A stretch of 64,000 nucleotides of DNA, taken from Rhodobacteraceae bacterium EL53. GTDB taxonomy: Bacteria > Pseudomonadota > Alphaproteobacteria > Rhodobacterales > Rhodobacteraceae. Positions 1-9,495 of the stretch are shown piece by piece (within the stretch, counting starts at the first letter, position 1; every line of letters begins with the position of its first letter). The notes under the pieces were generated by a model. That model had not been told where the DNA came from, ran no database searches, and saw only the letters and a list, made by a program, of their open reading frames with translations. A program made the translations under genes and the position numbers. The DNA lies in contig OMPR01000010.1 of NCBI GenBank assembly GCA_900313015.1, forward strand, positions 1 through 64,000, written 5' to 3'.

Positions 1-666
<666 letters not shown>

Positions 667-668
667 AA

Positions 669-684
669 ATGGTCTTGCGACCAT
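669..684 (-). other. Hairpin just upstream of the 16S 5' end
   Basis: A perfect 6-bp stem (ATGGTC / GACCAT) with a 4-nt loop sits directly before the mature 16S 5' end. It probably belongs to the precursor leader that is removed during processing; this role is inferred from position only. Confidence 0.4.
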
Positions 685-1095
685 GTCCTTGACGTTCGAA
701 CCTCTGCACATCCACACAATGGCCTTACTGAAACCATCATGCGTCTTTTCTGTTTGTTGTGCTTCAGGTTATCCAAAGATAACAAGAAACCGTCCAAACA
801 GTGAAGCTGACACCGGTCATCGGGTCGAAACCCTACCGGCGTTGATATGAAGAGGTTGATCCATCGAAATAGACCAAACCGCCCACATATCTCTTCAGAT
901 ATTCAATTTTCAAACAACGTCGGAACATAAGCCCCAGAGACAAAAACCAACAGATGCGCCAATTATCTCAGCGCGCCCGCTTGCCAATATCCCAAATTCT
1001 CCAGCGTCTCTCCGCTGTGTTTCCCGTCCATTTCAGCGTTCCCGCCGTCCCGTCCAGTGTGTCTCAGTAGCGCCTCAGCGCCGCCGGTGAAGGGG
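685..1095 (-). other. rRNA leader region, non-coding
   Basis: This stretch of about 410 bases between the 16S 5' end and the candidate promoter has no credible gene on either strand; the short ORFs in it have no recognisable product. It is best read as the transcribed leader of the rRNA operon. I did not find a convincing boxA antitermination element inside it. The further stretch up to 1448 is AT-rich from about 1125 to 1260 and then featureless. Confidence 0.5.
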
Positions 1096-1124
1096 GTTCT
1101 AGTCCTAACACCAAATACCCGCAA
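1096..1124 (-). promoter_or_regulatory. Candidate rrn sigma70 promoter
   Basis: On the minus strand there is TTGCGG (1119-1124), a 17-base spacer and TAGAAC (1096-1101), a reasonable -35/-10 pair for a housekeeping promoter. It is preceded (1125-1260) by an AT-rich tract that could act as an UP element. The predicted start near 1089 would give a 16S leader of about 420 nt. The call rests on motif match and position only. Confidence 0.4.
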
Positions 1125-1448
1125 CCCCTAAATACACAAAAACCAACAAAATCACCAGAAATGTGAAAACATAAACAATTACAATAAGTTAAAGAACAAA
1201 CACCGCACCACATTCAACCCAATCAACACAAAATCACACTCTTAACCCCTCTCCAAAGAAACATCTTAAAACCCTGGAACACTACATCTAGATCGCGAAC
1301 CAACATCAGACACTAAAAGGCGCGGGCGACTCAGCGCCAATGATTCACATTTTGCCCCAAGAAAATCAGATTCTCACCAATTTCATCATTTGCATCTGCT
1401 GCCAGACTCTATTCTCTCAGGGGCTGAAACAGGATCCTGTTTACTAGG

Positions 1449-2585
1449 TTATTTGGCAGAAGTGACTAACCGCTTCGGTGAGAGAGAACTCAGGTCTAGG
1501 TCCTCCTTCAGAATATCCTGTGGCACTGGATGACCACTGATCAGAGCTGCCGCGCAACGCGCCAAGGCTGGCGCTGTTTGGATGCCATATCCCCCCTGCC
1601 CAGCTAACCAGAAGAAATGAGGGGCTTTCACTGAGAACCCAACCACAGGAGATTTATCCGGTACGAAACTGCGCAATCCTGCCCATTTAGTCTTGATCCT
1701 CCGAACCTGAATATCAAAGGCCCGTTCGATCCGATCAATACAAAATGCAATATCCAACTCTTCTGGTTGTGCATCACATGGGGCCATCGGATCTTCGTTC
1801 GCAGGTGAGATCAGCAAACGCCCAGCTTCGGGTTTCATGTAAAACTCTTCGTCGATATCAACGACAAGGGGTAGGGCGTCGATATCCACACCTTCAGGGG
1901 CTTCGACGGTCAGCGCTGTACGTCGCATGGGAACAAGGCCAATCCACTCTGCCCCTGCTTTTTGGCCCACTTCATCCGCCCAAGCCCCAGCAGCATTGAT
2001 GACTTTAGCTGCGCGAATTACCTCTGTACCTGCAGTAAGGTGCCAAACCTCCCCGTCAAAGGTCAGATCCGAAATCTCGAATTTGGTGTGCAATTGCCCG
2101 TTTCGCTGGCGGAACTGGTTCAAATAGCCATGATGCAGGGCATTGACGTCAATCTCGCTCCCGCCACGATCCAGCATCCCAGCCTCAGCATAACCTGCGC
2201 GGAACAACGGGTGACGATCCCTCAGGTCCTGAGCATCAAGACGCTCAACAGCCGCTTCGGAAGCCAATTCAGCGATCAAATCATCAAACGCGTCTGTTTG
2301 ATCCGACCGTGCCACCATTATGACATCACGCGGAGAGAGCAGATCAACCTCGGAAAACCCCTCGGGAGGGGAACAAAAGAAATCAGCAGAGGCGCGGGTT
2401 AACGCTCGCACCGGCTGTGGTCCGTAACCCGGCGCAAACATCGCAGCAGACCGACCTGTGGTATGATATCCGGGCTGGGATTCCATTTCGACCAAGACCA
2501 CAGACGCATCCCCAGCCAGTTCCGCCGCAACAGATGCCCCAGCAATGCCCGCGCCGATAACGGCATACTCAAATACCTTTGTCAT
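1449..2585 (-). CDS. DauA-like FAD-dependent D-amino acid (D-arginine type) dehydrogenase
   Basis: This is a 378-residue flavoprotein of the DAO family, which oxidatively deaminates amino acids at FAD. The N-terminal Rossmann motif GAGIAG is at about residues 12-17. The next stretch (GYHTTGRSAA), the block WAGLRSFV and the C-terminal GQGGYGIQT closely resemble Pseudomonas aeruginosa D-arginine dehydrogenase DauA as I remember it. The active-site tyrosine at the end of the GRSAA loop and the arginine of WAGLR appear kept, while the loop histidine of DauA (SAAHY) is replaced here by methionine (SAAMF), so substrate range may differ. It has no signal peptide and is probably cytoplasmic. It is divergent from an XRE-cupin regulator with operator-like repeats in the shared gap, which suggests local control. 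The family assignment is firm; the substrate is inferred. Confidence 0.8.
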   Translation of the reverse strand: MTKVFEYAVIGAGIAGASVAAELAGDASVVLVEMESQPGYHTTGRSAAMFAPGYGPQPVRALTRASADFFCSPPEGFSEVDLLSPRDVIMVARSDQTDAFDDLIAELASEAAVERLDAQDLRDRHPLFRAGYAEAGMLDRGGSEIDVNALHHGYLNQFRQRNGQLHTKFEISDLTFDGEVWHLTAGTEVIRAAKVINAAGAWADEVGQKAGAEWIGLVPMRRTALTVEAPEGVDIDALPLVVDIDEEFYMKPEAGRLLISPANEDPMAPCDAQPEELDIAFCIDRIERAFDIQVRRIKTKWAGLRSFVPDKSPVVGFSVKAPHFFWLAGQGGYGIQTAPALARCAAALISGHPVPQDILKEDLDLSSLSPKRLVTSAK

Positions 2586-2651
2586 TATTCACCCATCTCG
2601 TTTCAAAGTGATCTGCGTTTGTTGATTTGTGATGGCTCAGGTGTTAGCAAA

Positions 2652-2692
2652 TTTTCGTATCGGAAAAAAGGAAGAGTTTTCGTATCGGAAAA
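2652..2692. promoter_or_regulatory. Tandem operator-like repeat between the dehydrogenase and its regulator
   Basis: The 16-mer TTTTCGTATCGGAAAA occurs twice exactly, at 2652-2667 and 2677-2692, with a 25-bp period. Each copy is an imperfect palindrome (TTTTC, 6 bases, GAAAA). The second copy ends on the A of the preferred start codon of the regulator gene. Such an arrangement is typical of an autoregulatory operator for a dimeric helix-turn-helix protein; binding itself is inferred. Confidence 0.5.
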
Positions 2693-3300
2693 TGACCGCA
2701 GAAAAATTATCCCCCGACCTTGCCCCATCTGCGACCGCAACGCAGGCAGATCTGGGCGCACGAGTCCGAGACATCCGAAAAGCCCGTGGCTGGAAGCTCC
2801 AAGATCTTGCGGATCGGACCGGGCTTGCGGTTTCCACGATCTCCAAAATGGAGCGCGGAGCGATTTCGCTGACTTATGATCGGTTCATGCGACTGGCGCA
2901 GGGGCTTGGCATGGACGTCGGGGATCTTTTTACCCCTAACACCAAAGGGTTCGAAGCTGGCAGCGCCACCCTGACCAAGTCAGGCGAAACCAAGATTCAC
3001 CAGACCGAAACATATGTTTACGAGATGTTGGCGACAGAAATGACCGGTAAACATATGGTGCCAATGACGGGTGAAATCAAAGCGCACGAAATCAAAGATT
3101 TTCGCGAATATGTAACCCACCCGGGCGAAGAATTTCTATATCTGCTCAGCGGTGTGCTGGATGTGTGCATCAAAGGGCGTGACCCTGTGCGGCTGACCCC
3201 CGGGGACAGCTTGTATTTTGATTCCGCATTGGAGCACCTTTATGTGTCAGCCAGTCCGGAAAATGCGCGCATACTTGTTGTATGCTGGAAACCTGGCTGA
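2692..3300 (+). CDS. XRE-family transcriptional regulator with C-terminal cupin domain
   Basis: This 202-residue regulator has an N-terminal helix-turn-helix (about residues 20-75; TGLAVSTISKMERG is the recognition region) followed by a linker and a small cupin barrel (about residues 125-200, with HPGEEFLYLLSG and LTPGDSLYFDS). This is the class that controls amino acid and polyamine catabolic genes, with the cupin sensing a ligand. I prefer the ATG at 2692. Starts at 2629 or 2632 are open, but they would place the duplicated operator-like motif inside the coding region and add 20 residues before the HTH that look unlike family members. No strong ribosome site precedes either start. It is divergent from the DauA-like gene and is probably its regulator. 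Confidence 0.85.
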   Translation: MTAEKLSPDLAPSATATQADLGARVRDIRKARGWKLQDLADRTGLAVSTISKMERGAISLTYDRFMRLAQGLGMDVGDLFTPNTKGFEAGSATLTKSGETKIHQTETYVYEMLATEMTGKHMVPMTGEIKAHEIKDFREYVTHPGEEFLYLLSGVLDVCIKGRDPVRLTPGDSLYFDSALEHLYVSASPENARILVVCWKPG

Positions 3301-3389
3301 TCCGGAGACCAGCATCGCTCTGGCCCCCGTCGCAACAAGCGAAACATAGCAGCTGCCGCAGGCCCAAAACCCGCGACAGCTGATTGTCA

Positions 3390-4901
3390 CTATCTGCGTG
3401 CGTCTTCGGCAACAGGCTCTTCTGTTTCCGTCTGCACGACATCGTCAGCAACCACATCGGCCTCGACGACTTCAACTTCGACCTCTTCCGACACGTCGAT
3501 TGGGGCGTCCTGCGATTTATCCTCGATTGCGCCCAAAATCAGCGGCAACATATGCGCCCCTGTTGCCGACGACATCTCGGGTGTGTTCGGCGTGCTCCAG
3601 CTGAGACGATCGAACGTGCCACAGTTTTCGCAAACTGGCGCCCATTCAGCATGAATGTGATGACAGTTGTCACACACCCACTGCGGACCACGCGGCGCGG
3701 TCAGAGCTTTGGCCAACCACCCCTGCACAACGGCATCTGACGACCCTTCGCCGCGCTCGATGGCAGCCATCAAGGTATAGGCACGGGCATCGCCATTCTT
3801 TTCAGCCAGATCACCCAGTGAACGGCGGGCTTCGGGGAAATCCTCGGCCACAATGTTCAACTCGGCCATCAACAAACGCGTTTCCGCGTGCTGAGGATGG
3901 ACACGAACCAAAGCAGAGAAGCGTTTGATCCGGGCCTGCGGGCTCTCGTTGGGTTCAATTTCAGCGAAAGCGTGCGCAAGATCGGGGTGAGGTGCAACAT
4001 CCCACGCCTTTTTGATCAGGCGCGTGGCACTGCGGGCTTGTCCTTTGGTGATGTAAGCCCGTGCAGCCATGGCCGCAGCGGGCACCAGATCCGGTGACAG
4101 CTTGTTGGCCTCGATCGCGCGCTCTTGTTGCTCAATCGATCCATCTTCATTCAGGATATCTTTGGCTGCAGACAGAGCCAAAACAGCATCACGCCGCTTG
4201 TAAACATCACGCGGCAAGCTTCCGGATTTCAGTTTGGCCGTCAATGTGGACCGCGCGCCAGACCAGTCTTGCGACTTTGTCTGCAAGCCCAGCAAAACGT
4301 CTTGAACCTCTTCATGACGGGGCTTTATCGCCAACGCTTTTTCCGCCAGTTTCAGCGCCGTTTCATCGTCACCGTCAGCCAGCTTTTGCTTCATAATCCC
4401 ACGCACGCCAACAAAGCGAGTCGAATTGTTGCTGACCAGCTTTTTGTACGCATCAGCCGCCTTGCGGGTATCGCCCGTCATTTCAGCAGCCTGCGCCACC
4501 AATAGCGTCGTCAGGTCAGGGTTTTGAAGCAGCTTTTCGGCCTTTTGCGCCTTGGTCATTGCAACGCGCCCTTCGCCAGAGGCAAGCGCCATCAACCCGT
4601 CAGACAAAGCCTGATAACCCCGCTGTTCGCGACCACGGTCAAAATACCGCGACAGGGCCGTTTCATCTCCATTCAGGAATTTCAGCGTCGCGATCAGAAG
4701 TCGCAGCAGTTTGAAGAACAACCAAACAGAGCCGACCAGCACCAGAAAGCCAATCACGGATTGAAGCGGACCAAGCGTATATTCCGTTCCCGCGACAGCA
4801 ATCTGAACCCCGCCGCTGGCTTCCATCAGGAAACCGGCGCCAAGAGCCAAAAGGCCTACGATTGCAACAAATACAAGGATCTTAAGCAGTGACCACAGCA
4901 T
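3390..4901 (-). CDS. hemY: HemY/Orf52-type membrane TPR protein with C-terminal zinc ribbon
   Basis: This 503-residue protein begins with two membrane helices (about residues 5-28 and 42-68), the HemY N-terminal domain, followed by a TPR-like alpha solenoid (about 85-400). This is the bacterial TPR 'HemY', not protoporphyrinogen oxidase. In Rhodobacter the same gene, called orf52, lies beside mic60 in the hem cluster. Near the C-terminus two CxxC pairs (410-413 CDNC and 424-427 CENC) form a rubredoxin-like zinc ribbon, followed by an acidic valine/glutamate-rich tail. It lies 10 bp after mic60, so translation is probably coupled. A role in organising envelope or haem-enzyme assemblies is inferred from context. 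Confidence 0.85.
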   Translation of the reverse strand: MLWSLLKILVFVAIVGLLALGAGFLMEASGGVQIAVAGTEYTLGPLQSVIGFLVLVGSVWLFFKLLRLLIATLKFLNGDETALSRYFDRGREQRGYQALSDGLMALASGEGRVAMTKAQKAEKLLQNPDLTTLLVAQAAEMTGDTRKAADAYKKLVSNNSTRFVGVRGIMKQKLADGDDETALKLAEKALAIKPRHEEVQDVLLGLQTKSQDWSGARSTLTAKLKSGSLPRDVYKRRDAVLALSAAKDILNEDGSIEQQERAIEANKLSPDLVPAAAMAARAYITKGQARSATRLIKKAWDVAPHPDLAHAFAEIEPNESPQARIKRFSALVRVHPQHAETRLLMAELNIVAEDFPEARRSLGDLAEKNGDARAYTLMAAIERGEGSSDAVVQGWLAKALTAPRGPQWVCDNCHHIHAEWAPVCENCGTFDRLSWSTPNTPEMSSATGAHMLPLILGAIEDKSQDAPIDVSEEVEVEVVEADVVADDVVQTETEEPVAEDARR

Positions 4902-4911
4902 AGCAGGTCCT

Positions 4912-6306
4912 TCAGTTCGAGTTCAGGCTTTTGGCAAGCGCATCTGCGGCTGCAAGGGCCGCCTGCCGGGTACGGGCTACGCTGACCCAATCGGCCAATG
5001 CCCCCTGCGCCGTTTCGGGCAGCGCGGAAATTTCTTCAAGTGTTTTATCCAGATCACCAGCGACCAACGCAGCTTCGGCACGGGAGAGCACCGCATCAGC
5101 ATCTGTCCCTTCGCGTGGTTCCGTAGACCGAGCGCCCGTCTGACGGTGCAAAAAGGCCATCAAACCTTGCCCTGTTCCTTTGTTGGCCTGGCGCGCATCT
5201 GCCAATGCAGAACGCGCCGCAGCTGGAAACGCCTCGCGCAATGCCGTTACCGTCACGACCCCTTCCGCCGCAGATGCCGACAAGGTATCGGGAACGGCTA
5301 CGCCACCGGCGATCAAAGCCGCGACTACGCTATTATAAGGCGCACCGGTGTCCAGCTGGTTGCGCAGTTGCGAGGCATTGGCACGATTGGTCGCCGCTTG
5401 CCCGTCTGCCACAGCTTTGGCTTCCAGCGCGCGGGCATCAGCGATCATCGCTTCAACTTCGGCACGCTGTGTTGCCAAGCTTGCTTTCAGTTTTGCAAGC
5501 TCGCCCTCATAGGCCGCAACAGCCGTATCTGACAGGCCCTCGGTGATTGGGCGCGCTTCAAGCTCGCTAAGTCTGGCGGCCAGCGGCGCAACCTGTTGTT
5601 CAAGCGCATCCATGCGCAATACCACAGTCTCCAACGCGCCTGTAATGGGTTCTATTTGTCCCGACAATCCTGAAATCTCTGCCGCCAGCGCCGAAACGTC
5701 CGGCACAACAATGGCACTCACCGATCCCTGCAGATCAGCTAGGCTTTTGCCCTGCTCAGCAAGCTTGGCCTGCACCTCCTGAACAATCGCAGCATTTCCA
5801 CCGGATTGCAGTCCCGCAGGCAAAAATGAATCCACCACTTCGGTTCGGCCTGCGATAAATCCAATCGCCGCAGCAACCACGCCACCAATCAAAGCAGGTA
5901 CAAAACCGCCACGCTTTTCGATGGTGCGTTCGATGACTTTCTCTTCGACAGGCGCGACAACTGGCGTCGTCTCTTCAACAACCTCCACGGCTTCGGCTTC
6001 GGCTTCGGCTTCGGCTTCGGCTTCGGCTTCGGCTTCGGCTTCGGCTTCGGCTTCGGCTTCGGCTTCGGCTTCGGCTTCGGCTTCGGCTTCGGCTTCGGCT
6101 TCGGCTTCGGCTTCGGAAGGTGCTGCGCCTTGCTCGCTATCACCGTCAACGGGTGACTCGGACTCCGCAGCATCCTGTGCATCGTCTTGAAGATCCGGTC
6201 GATCCTCGTTTGTCACTACATTTTCAGCATCTGAGACATCAGTTTCAGGCACGTCCTGCTTGGCATCGGCATCTGTTTCCAGATCTGTTTTCTTCTTATT
6301 TGCCAC
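4912..6306 (-). CDS. mic60: Mitofilin / Mic60-family inner-membrane protein with EA-repeat tract
   Basis: This is a 464-residue protein with the Mic60 plan: a cytoplasmic acidic N-terminus, one membrane helix (about 133-152), a long periplasmic coiled coil (about 175-310) and a C-terminal mitofilin-like domain (about 380-455). Alphaproteobacterial Mic60 homologues shape inner and intracytoplasmic membranes and are encoded in haem-biosynthesis clusters beside orf52 and hemD, exactly as here. Residues 65-106 are 21 uninterrupted Glu-Ala pairs encoded by a pure hexanucleotide repeat, which lengthens the N-terminal segment and could vary between strains without frameshift. It is separated by 52 bp from hemD upstream. 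The family call is strong; the repeat length is strain-specific. Confidence 0.88.
   Translation of the reverse strand: MANKKKTDLETDADAKQDVPETDVSDAENVVTNEDRPDLQDDAQDAAESESPVDGDSEQGAAPSEAEAEAEAEAEAEAEAEAEAEAEAEAEAEAEAEAEAEAEAEAVEVVEETTPVVAPVEEKVIERTIEKRGGFVPALIGGVVAAAIGFIAGRTEVVDSFLPAGLQSGGNAAIVQEVQAKLAEQGKSLADLQGSVSAIVVPDVSALAAEISGLSGQIEPITGALETVVLRMDALEQQVAPLAARLSELEARPITEGLSDTAVAAYEGELAKLKASLATQRAEVEAMIADARALEAKAVADGQAATNRANASQLRNQLDTGAPYNSVVAALIAGGVAVPDTLSASAAEGVVTVTALREAFPAAARSALADARQANKGTGQGLMAFLHRQTGARSTEPREGTDADAVLSRAEAALVAGDLDKTLEEISALPETAQGALADWVSVARTRQAALAAADALAKSLNSN
5989..6114. repeat. Perfect hexanucleotide microsatellite, 21 x GGCTTC
   Basis: Twenty-one identical GGCTTC units (126 bp) run without a single substitution. 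On the minus (coding) strand they read GAAGCC, that is Glu-Ala. Identity at third positions shows the tract arose by slippage or unequal recombination rather than by selection on the peptide alone. It also creates long spurious open frames reading Lys-Pro or Ser-Ala repeats, which are not genes. Confidence 0.98.
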
Positions 6307-6358
6307 CGTGCTATCCCCTTTGATTCTGAAATACTGAAATGCAAGACGCGCTCAAACA

Positions 6359-7084
6359 CTAGAGCGCGCCTCTCTGCCCCTCAAGCCGATTGACCTGCTT
6401 CACAAGCTTTTCAACTGTTTTACACATCGCATCGGATTCCGGTCGTTTGGCAATCCTTAGATCTTGAAAACTAATTGTTTCCAGAGGCTTGGCTACCGCA
6501 TCACTTAACGCCGCAAACCAGATCGGGGCATTTCCCGCCCCAAGGTCGGCAAATTGTCGCGCGGTGCGTGGCGAAAAAAGTGGAGCGATAACAGGCCCAA
6601 CGCCATCCAAAACCGCCCGCGCCTCTGGCGAGAACTCTAACAAGCGTTGGTCATAGATCGCCTGATCCCATACGGACAAACCCAATTGCGTCAACGTTTG
6701 CGCGATATTTCCACGCACATGTTCCCCCCGCAAATGTAACAGCGGGCTTTCCGGCCGGCGCTGTAACAATGTCCCAATCAAGGCCTCTGATGTTTCACCC
6801 GCGTTTGTCGCCTGCCAGCCAGCCCGGTGTGCCATCTCGGTTGTCGCAGCCCCCACGCAGAAAACCGGCAACTCGCGGTCCTCAACCTGTCGCGCAGCGA
6901 TATTAACACCATTTGACGAGGTGAAAATAAGGCCCCGAACGCCGGTCAGATCAATTGCAGCCCCGGTGGGTTGGATGTCGAGCAACGGGGAATAAATAAC
7001 CTCCAAAGCCTCCTGAAGCTCTGGGCTTAGCTGGGCAACAAACCGGTGTGACGCTGCACGCGGGCGAGTCATCAAAAGACGCAT
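6359..7084 (-). CDS. hemD: Uroporphyrinogen-III synthase
   Basis: This is a 241-residue enzyme that cyclises hydroxymethylbilane to uroporphyrinogen III in tetrapyrrole synthesis. It begins [13 protein letters not shown], contains the conserved block IFTSSNGV (about residues 50-57) and ends a two-lobed HemD fold with sequence such as [12 protein letters not shown] chose the ATG at 7084 because family members start at this motif; an open frame continues upstream to 7381 but reads as the antisense of tsaD. It heads the leftward hemD-mic60-hemY operon and is divergent from tsaD with an 86-bp gap, a common alphaproteobacterial arrangement. Confidence 0.92.
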   Translation of the reverse strand: MRLLMTRPRAASHRFVAQLSPELQEALEVIYSPLLDIQPTGAAIDLTGVRGLIFTSSNGVNIAARQVEDRELPVFCVGAATTEMAHRAGWQATNAGETSEALIGTLLQRRPESPLLHLRGEHVRGNIAQTLTQLGLSVWDQAIYDQRLLEFSPEARAVLDGVGPVIAPLFSPRTARQFADLGAGNAPIWFAALSDAVAKPLETISFQDLRIAKRPESDAMCKTVEKLVKQVNRLEGQRGAL

Positions 7085-7170
7085 GCTTCGATTGCCTCCA
7101 GCCCCGGGATTGTTTGCCAAGCAAGGGGGTGATACCCCGCAGTCGGGCTTGGATGCAACGGTTGAGAACA

Positions 7171-8268
7171 ATGTCGGACACTTTGACCATTCTAGGGCTG
7201 GAAAGCAGCTGCGATGACACGGCCGCTGCCGTGGTGCGACACACACTCGGATCAGCGCCTGAAATCCTATCCTCAGTGGTCTTTGGTCAGACCGAATTGC
7301 ACAGCGCCTTTGGCGGTGTGGTGCCGGAAATTGCCGCGCGTGCGCATGCCGAAAAGCTCGATATCTGCGTAAAAAAGGCACTGCACGAGGCTGAAATGCC
7401 TTTGGGCAAGATTGACGCCATAGCGGTCACCGCAGGTCCGGGTCTTATTGGCGGCGTCATATCCGGCGTCATGTGCGCCAAAGGGATCAGCGCGGCGACC
7501 GGTATTCCGCTGATCGGTGTGAACCATCTGGCCGGACATGCGTTAACCCCACGTTTGACGGATCAGATTACCTATCCCTATCTCATGCTCTTGGTGTCAG
7601 GCGGCCACTGCCAATACCTGATCGCAAGTGGCCCACAGGAATTTACCCGCCTGGGCGGTACCATCGACGATGCCCCGGGCGAGGCTTTTGACAAAACCGC
7701 GCGTCTGTTGGGGTTGTCCCAACCCGGCGGCCCTTCGGTCGAAGCCGAAGCTCGCAATGGAGACCCAAAACGCTATCGGTTTCCACGCCCCCTATTGGAT
7801 CGCCCCGACTGCGACTTGTCCTTTTCCGGGCTCAAAACCGCTTTGATGCGCATGCGGGATCACGTGGTTGCTGAAAAAGGCGGATTAACCCGTCAGGACC
7901 GCGCCGACCTCTGTGCAGGGTTCCAGCAAGCAATCGTCGATACGCTGGCTGAAAAAACCCGGCGCGCATTGCGGATCTATATGGAGCAAAACCCAAACCA
8001 GCCAACGGTTGCTGTCGCTGGTGGGGTTGCGGCCAATACCCCCATTCGAACGGCTTTGATGGCCGTTTGTGCCGAACAAGGCGCCGCGTTTTGCGCGCCC
8101 CCCCTTGCCCTGTGCACAGACAATGCTGCCATGATCGCCTACGCAGGGCTAGAGAGGTTCCGCGCGGGCGACCAGGACGGCTTGGATTTAACCGCCCGCC
8201 CCCGTTGGCCGCTGGATAAAACCAGTCCGGCCATGTTGGGCAGCGGTAAAAAGGGCGCCAAAGCATGA
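7171..8268 (+). CDS. tsaD: tRNA N6-adenosine threonylcarbamoyltransferase TsaD
   Basis: This is a 365-residue ASKHA-fold enzyme that transfers threonylcarbamoyl to A37 of ANN-decoding tRNAs together with TsaB and TsaE (tsaE is at 19.0 kb). It starts with the family signature [13 protein letters not shown], and the metal-binding histidines H119 and H123 lie in NHLAGH. The ATG at 7171 matches the family N-terminus; an upstream in-frame extension to 7048 overlaps hemD and is rejected. It is the first gene of an overlapping tsaD-gpsA-yciI-EVE operon. Confidence 0.97.
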   Translation: MSDTLTILGLESSCDDTAAAVVRHTLGSAPEILSSVVFGQTELHSAFGGVVPEIAARAHAEKLDICVKKALHEAEMPLGKIDAIAVTAGPGLIGGVISGVMCAKGISAATGIPLIGVNHLAGHALTPRLTDQITYPYLMLLVSGGHCQYLIASGPQEFTRLGGTIDDAPGEAFDKTARLLGLSQPGGPSVEAEARNGDPKRYRFPRPLLDRPDCDLSFSGLKTALMRMRDHVVAEKGGLTRQDRADLCAGFQQAIVDTLAEKTRRALRIYMEQNPNQPTVAVAGGVAANTPIRTALMAVCAEQGAAFCAPPLALCTDNAAMIAYAGLERFRAGDQDGLDLTARPRWPLDKTSPAMLGSGKKGAKA

Positions 8269-9227
8269 CTGTAGCTGTACTTGGGTCAGGCGCATTTGGC
8301 ACGGCATTGGCGATTTCTCTGGCCGGAAACGGACCCGTAACCCTATGGGCGCGCTCGGCGGAACAAGCCACCCGGATGGAAACAAACCGGGAAAACGCCC
8401 TGCGCCTGCCCGGTGTTACACTGCCTGGGACCTTGACCGTTACCCACTCTCTCGAAATCGCGACACAAGCCCAGATCATTTTACTGGCAATCCCGATGCA
8501 AAAACTGCGCACGGCCTTGCAAAACCATGCCGACCTGCTTGCGGGTCATACCTTGGTTGCCTGTTGCAAAGGGATGGAGCTGAACACCGGACTGGGCCCA
8601 ATAGCGGTGATTTCAGAAACCTTGCCTTCGGCGATCCCCGCTCTTTTGACCGGGCCTAGTTTTGCCCATGATATCGCGCGTGGATTGCCCACCGCCCTGA
8701 CATTGGCCTGTGCAAACGCCAATCAAAGCGCGACCCTGCAACAGGAATTGACCACCGCCAATCTGCGTCTCTATCGCACCACGGATACAGCCGGTGCAGA
8801 ACTGGGTGGCGCATTGAAAAACGTGATGGCGATTGCTTGCGGAGCTGTCATGGGCGCGGGCTTAGGAGACAGCGCGCGCGCCGCCCTGATGACTCGTGGA
8901 TATGCCGAAATGCAGCGCATGGCGCTTGCGTTGGGTGCGCAACCCGAAACCATGGCTGGGCTCAGTGGTTTTGGCGACCTTGCTCTGACATGCACCTCCG
9001 AGCAATCGCGCAATTACCGCCTTGGCCTGTCGATTGGACAGGGCGAACAGTTTGATCCCTCGATCACGGTCGAAGGGGCCGCCACCGCGCGCGCCGTCGC
9101 CGCCAAAGCGCAGGCATTGAAACTGGATATGCCGATTACCCAATCGGTGACGGATCTGCTCGACCAGACCTTGACCCTGACCGATGCCATGGCTCAACTG
9201 TTGGCACGCCCTCTAAAGGAAGAATGA
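8265..9227 (+). CDS. gpsA: Glycerol-3-phosphate dehydrogenase [NAD(P)+]
   Basis: This is a 320-residue cytoplasmic enzyme that reduces dihydroxyacetone phosphate to sn-glycerol-3-phosphate for phospholipid synthesis. The N-terminal NAD-binding motif [12 protein letters not shown] is at residues 4-15, followed by the family blocks LTGPSFA, the catalytic-lysine region [13 protein letters not shown] and TRGYAEM. The start overlaps the tsaD stop (ATGA), indicating translational coupling. Its length is normal for the family. Confidence 0.96.
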   Translation: MTVAVLGSGAFGTALAISLAGNGPVTLWARSAEQATRMETNRENALRLPGVTLPGTLTVTHSLEIATQAQIILLAIPMQKLRTALQNHADLLAGHTLVACCKGMELNTGLGPIAVISETLPSAIPALLTGPSFAHDIARGLPTALTLACANANQSATLQQELTTANLRLYRTTDTAGAELGGALKNVMAIACGAVMGAGLGDSARAALMTRGYAEMQRMALALGAQPETMAGLSGFGDLALTCTSEQSRNYRLGLSIGQGEQFDPSITVEGAATARAVAAKAQALKLDMPITQSVTDLLDQTLTLTDAMAQLLARPLKEE

Positions 9228-9228
9228 T

Positions 9229-9495
9229 ATGCTGATTGCCCTCATCGCACGTGACAAAGCCGGTGCCTTGCAAAGCCGTCTCGACAATCGCCCCGCGCAT
9301 GTAGACTACCTCAAATCTACCGGGGTTGTGTCGCAGGCTGGTCCTTTGTTGGATGGCGACGATATGATCGGATCGCTGGTGATTTTGGATGTGGATGACA
9401 TGGCTGCCGCACAATCGTGGGCCGACAACGACCCTTATGCCAAAGCAGGCCTGTTTGAGTCCGTCGAACTGATCCCGTGGAAAAAGGTGATCTGA
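9229..9495 (+). CDS. YciI-like protein
   Basis: This is a small 88-residue ferredoxin-fold protein of the YciI family. Conserved features are the RPAHVDYL segment around residues 24-31 and the DDPY-like NDPYAKAGLF near the C-terminus. The biochemical role of most members is unknown. It starts one base after the gpsA stop and its own stop overlaps the next start, so it belongs to the tsaD operon. Confidence 0.85.
   Translation: MLIALIARDKAGALQSRLDNRPAHVDYLKSTGVVSQAGPLLDGDDMIGSLVILDVDDMAAAQSWADNDPYAKAGLFESVELIPWKKVI

Noticed and set aside
1185-1200. boxA-like sequence (minus strand TGTTCTTTAACTTA)
   Set aside because: It lies upstream of the better promoter candidate at 1096-1124, so it would not be in the transcript; it would matter only if the true promoter is beyond 1200.
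5889-6190. Open frames reading Lys-Pro and Ser-Ala repeats
   Set aside because: Both are shadow frames of the hexanucleotide repeat inside mic60.
6951-7170. Longer starts for hemD (7381) and tsaD (7048)
   Set aside because: These extensions overlap the opposite gene and lack family similarity; the family N-termini begin at 7084 and 7171.
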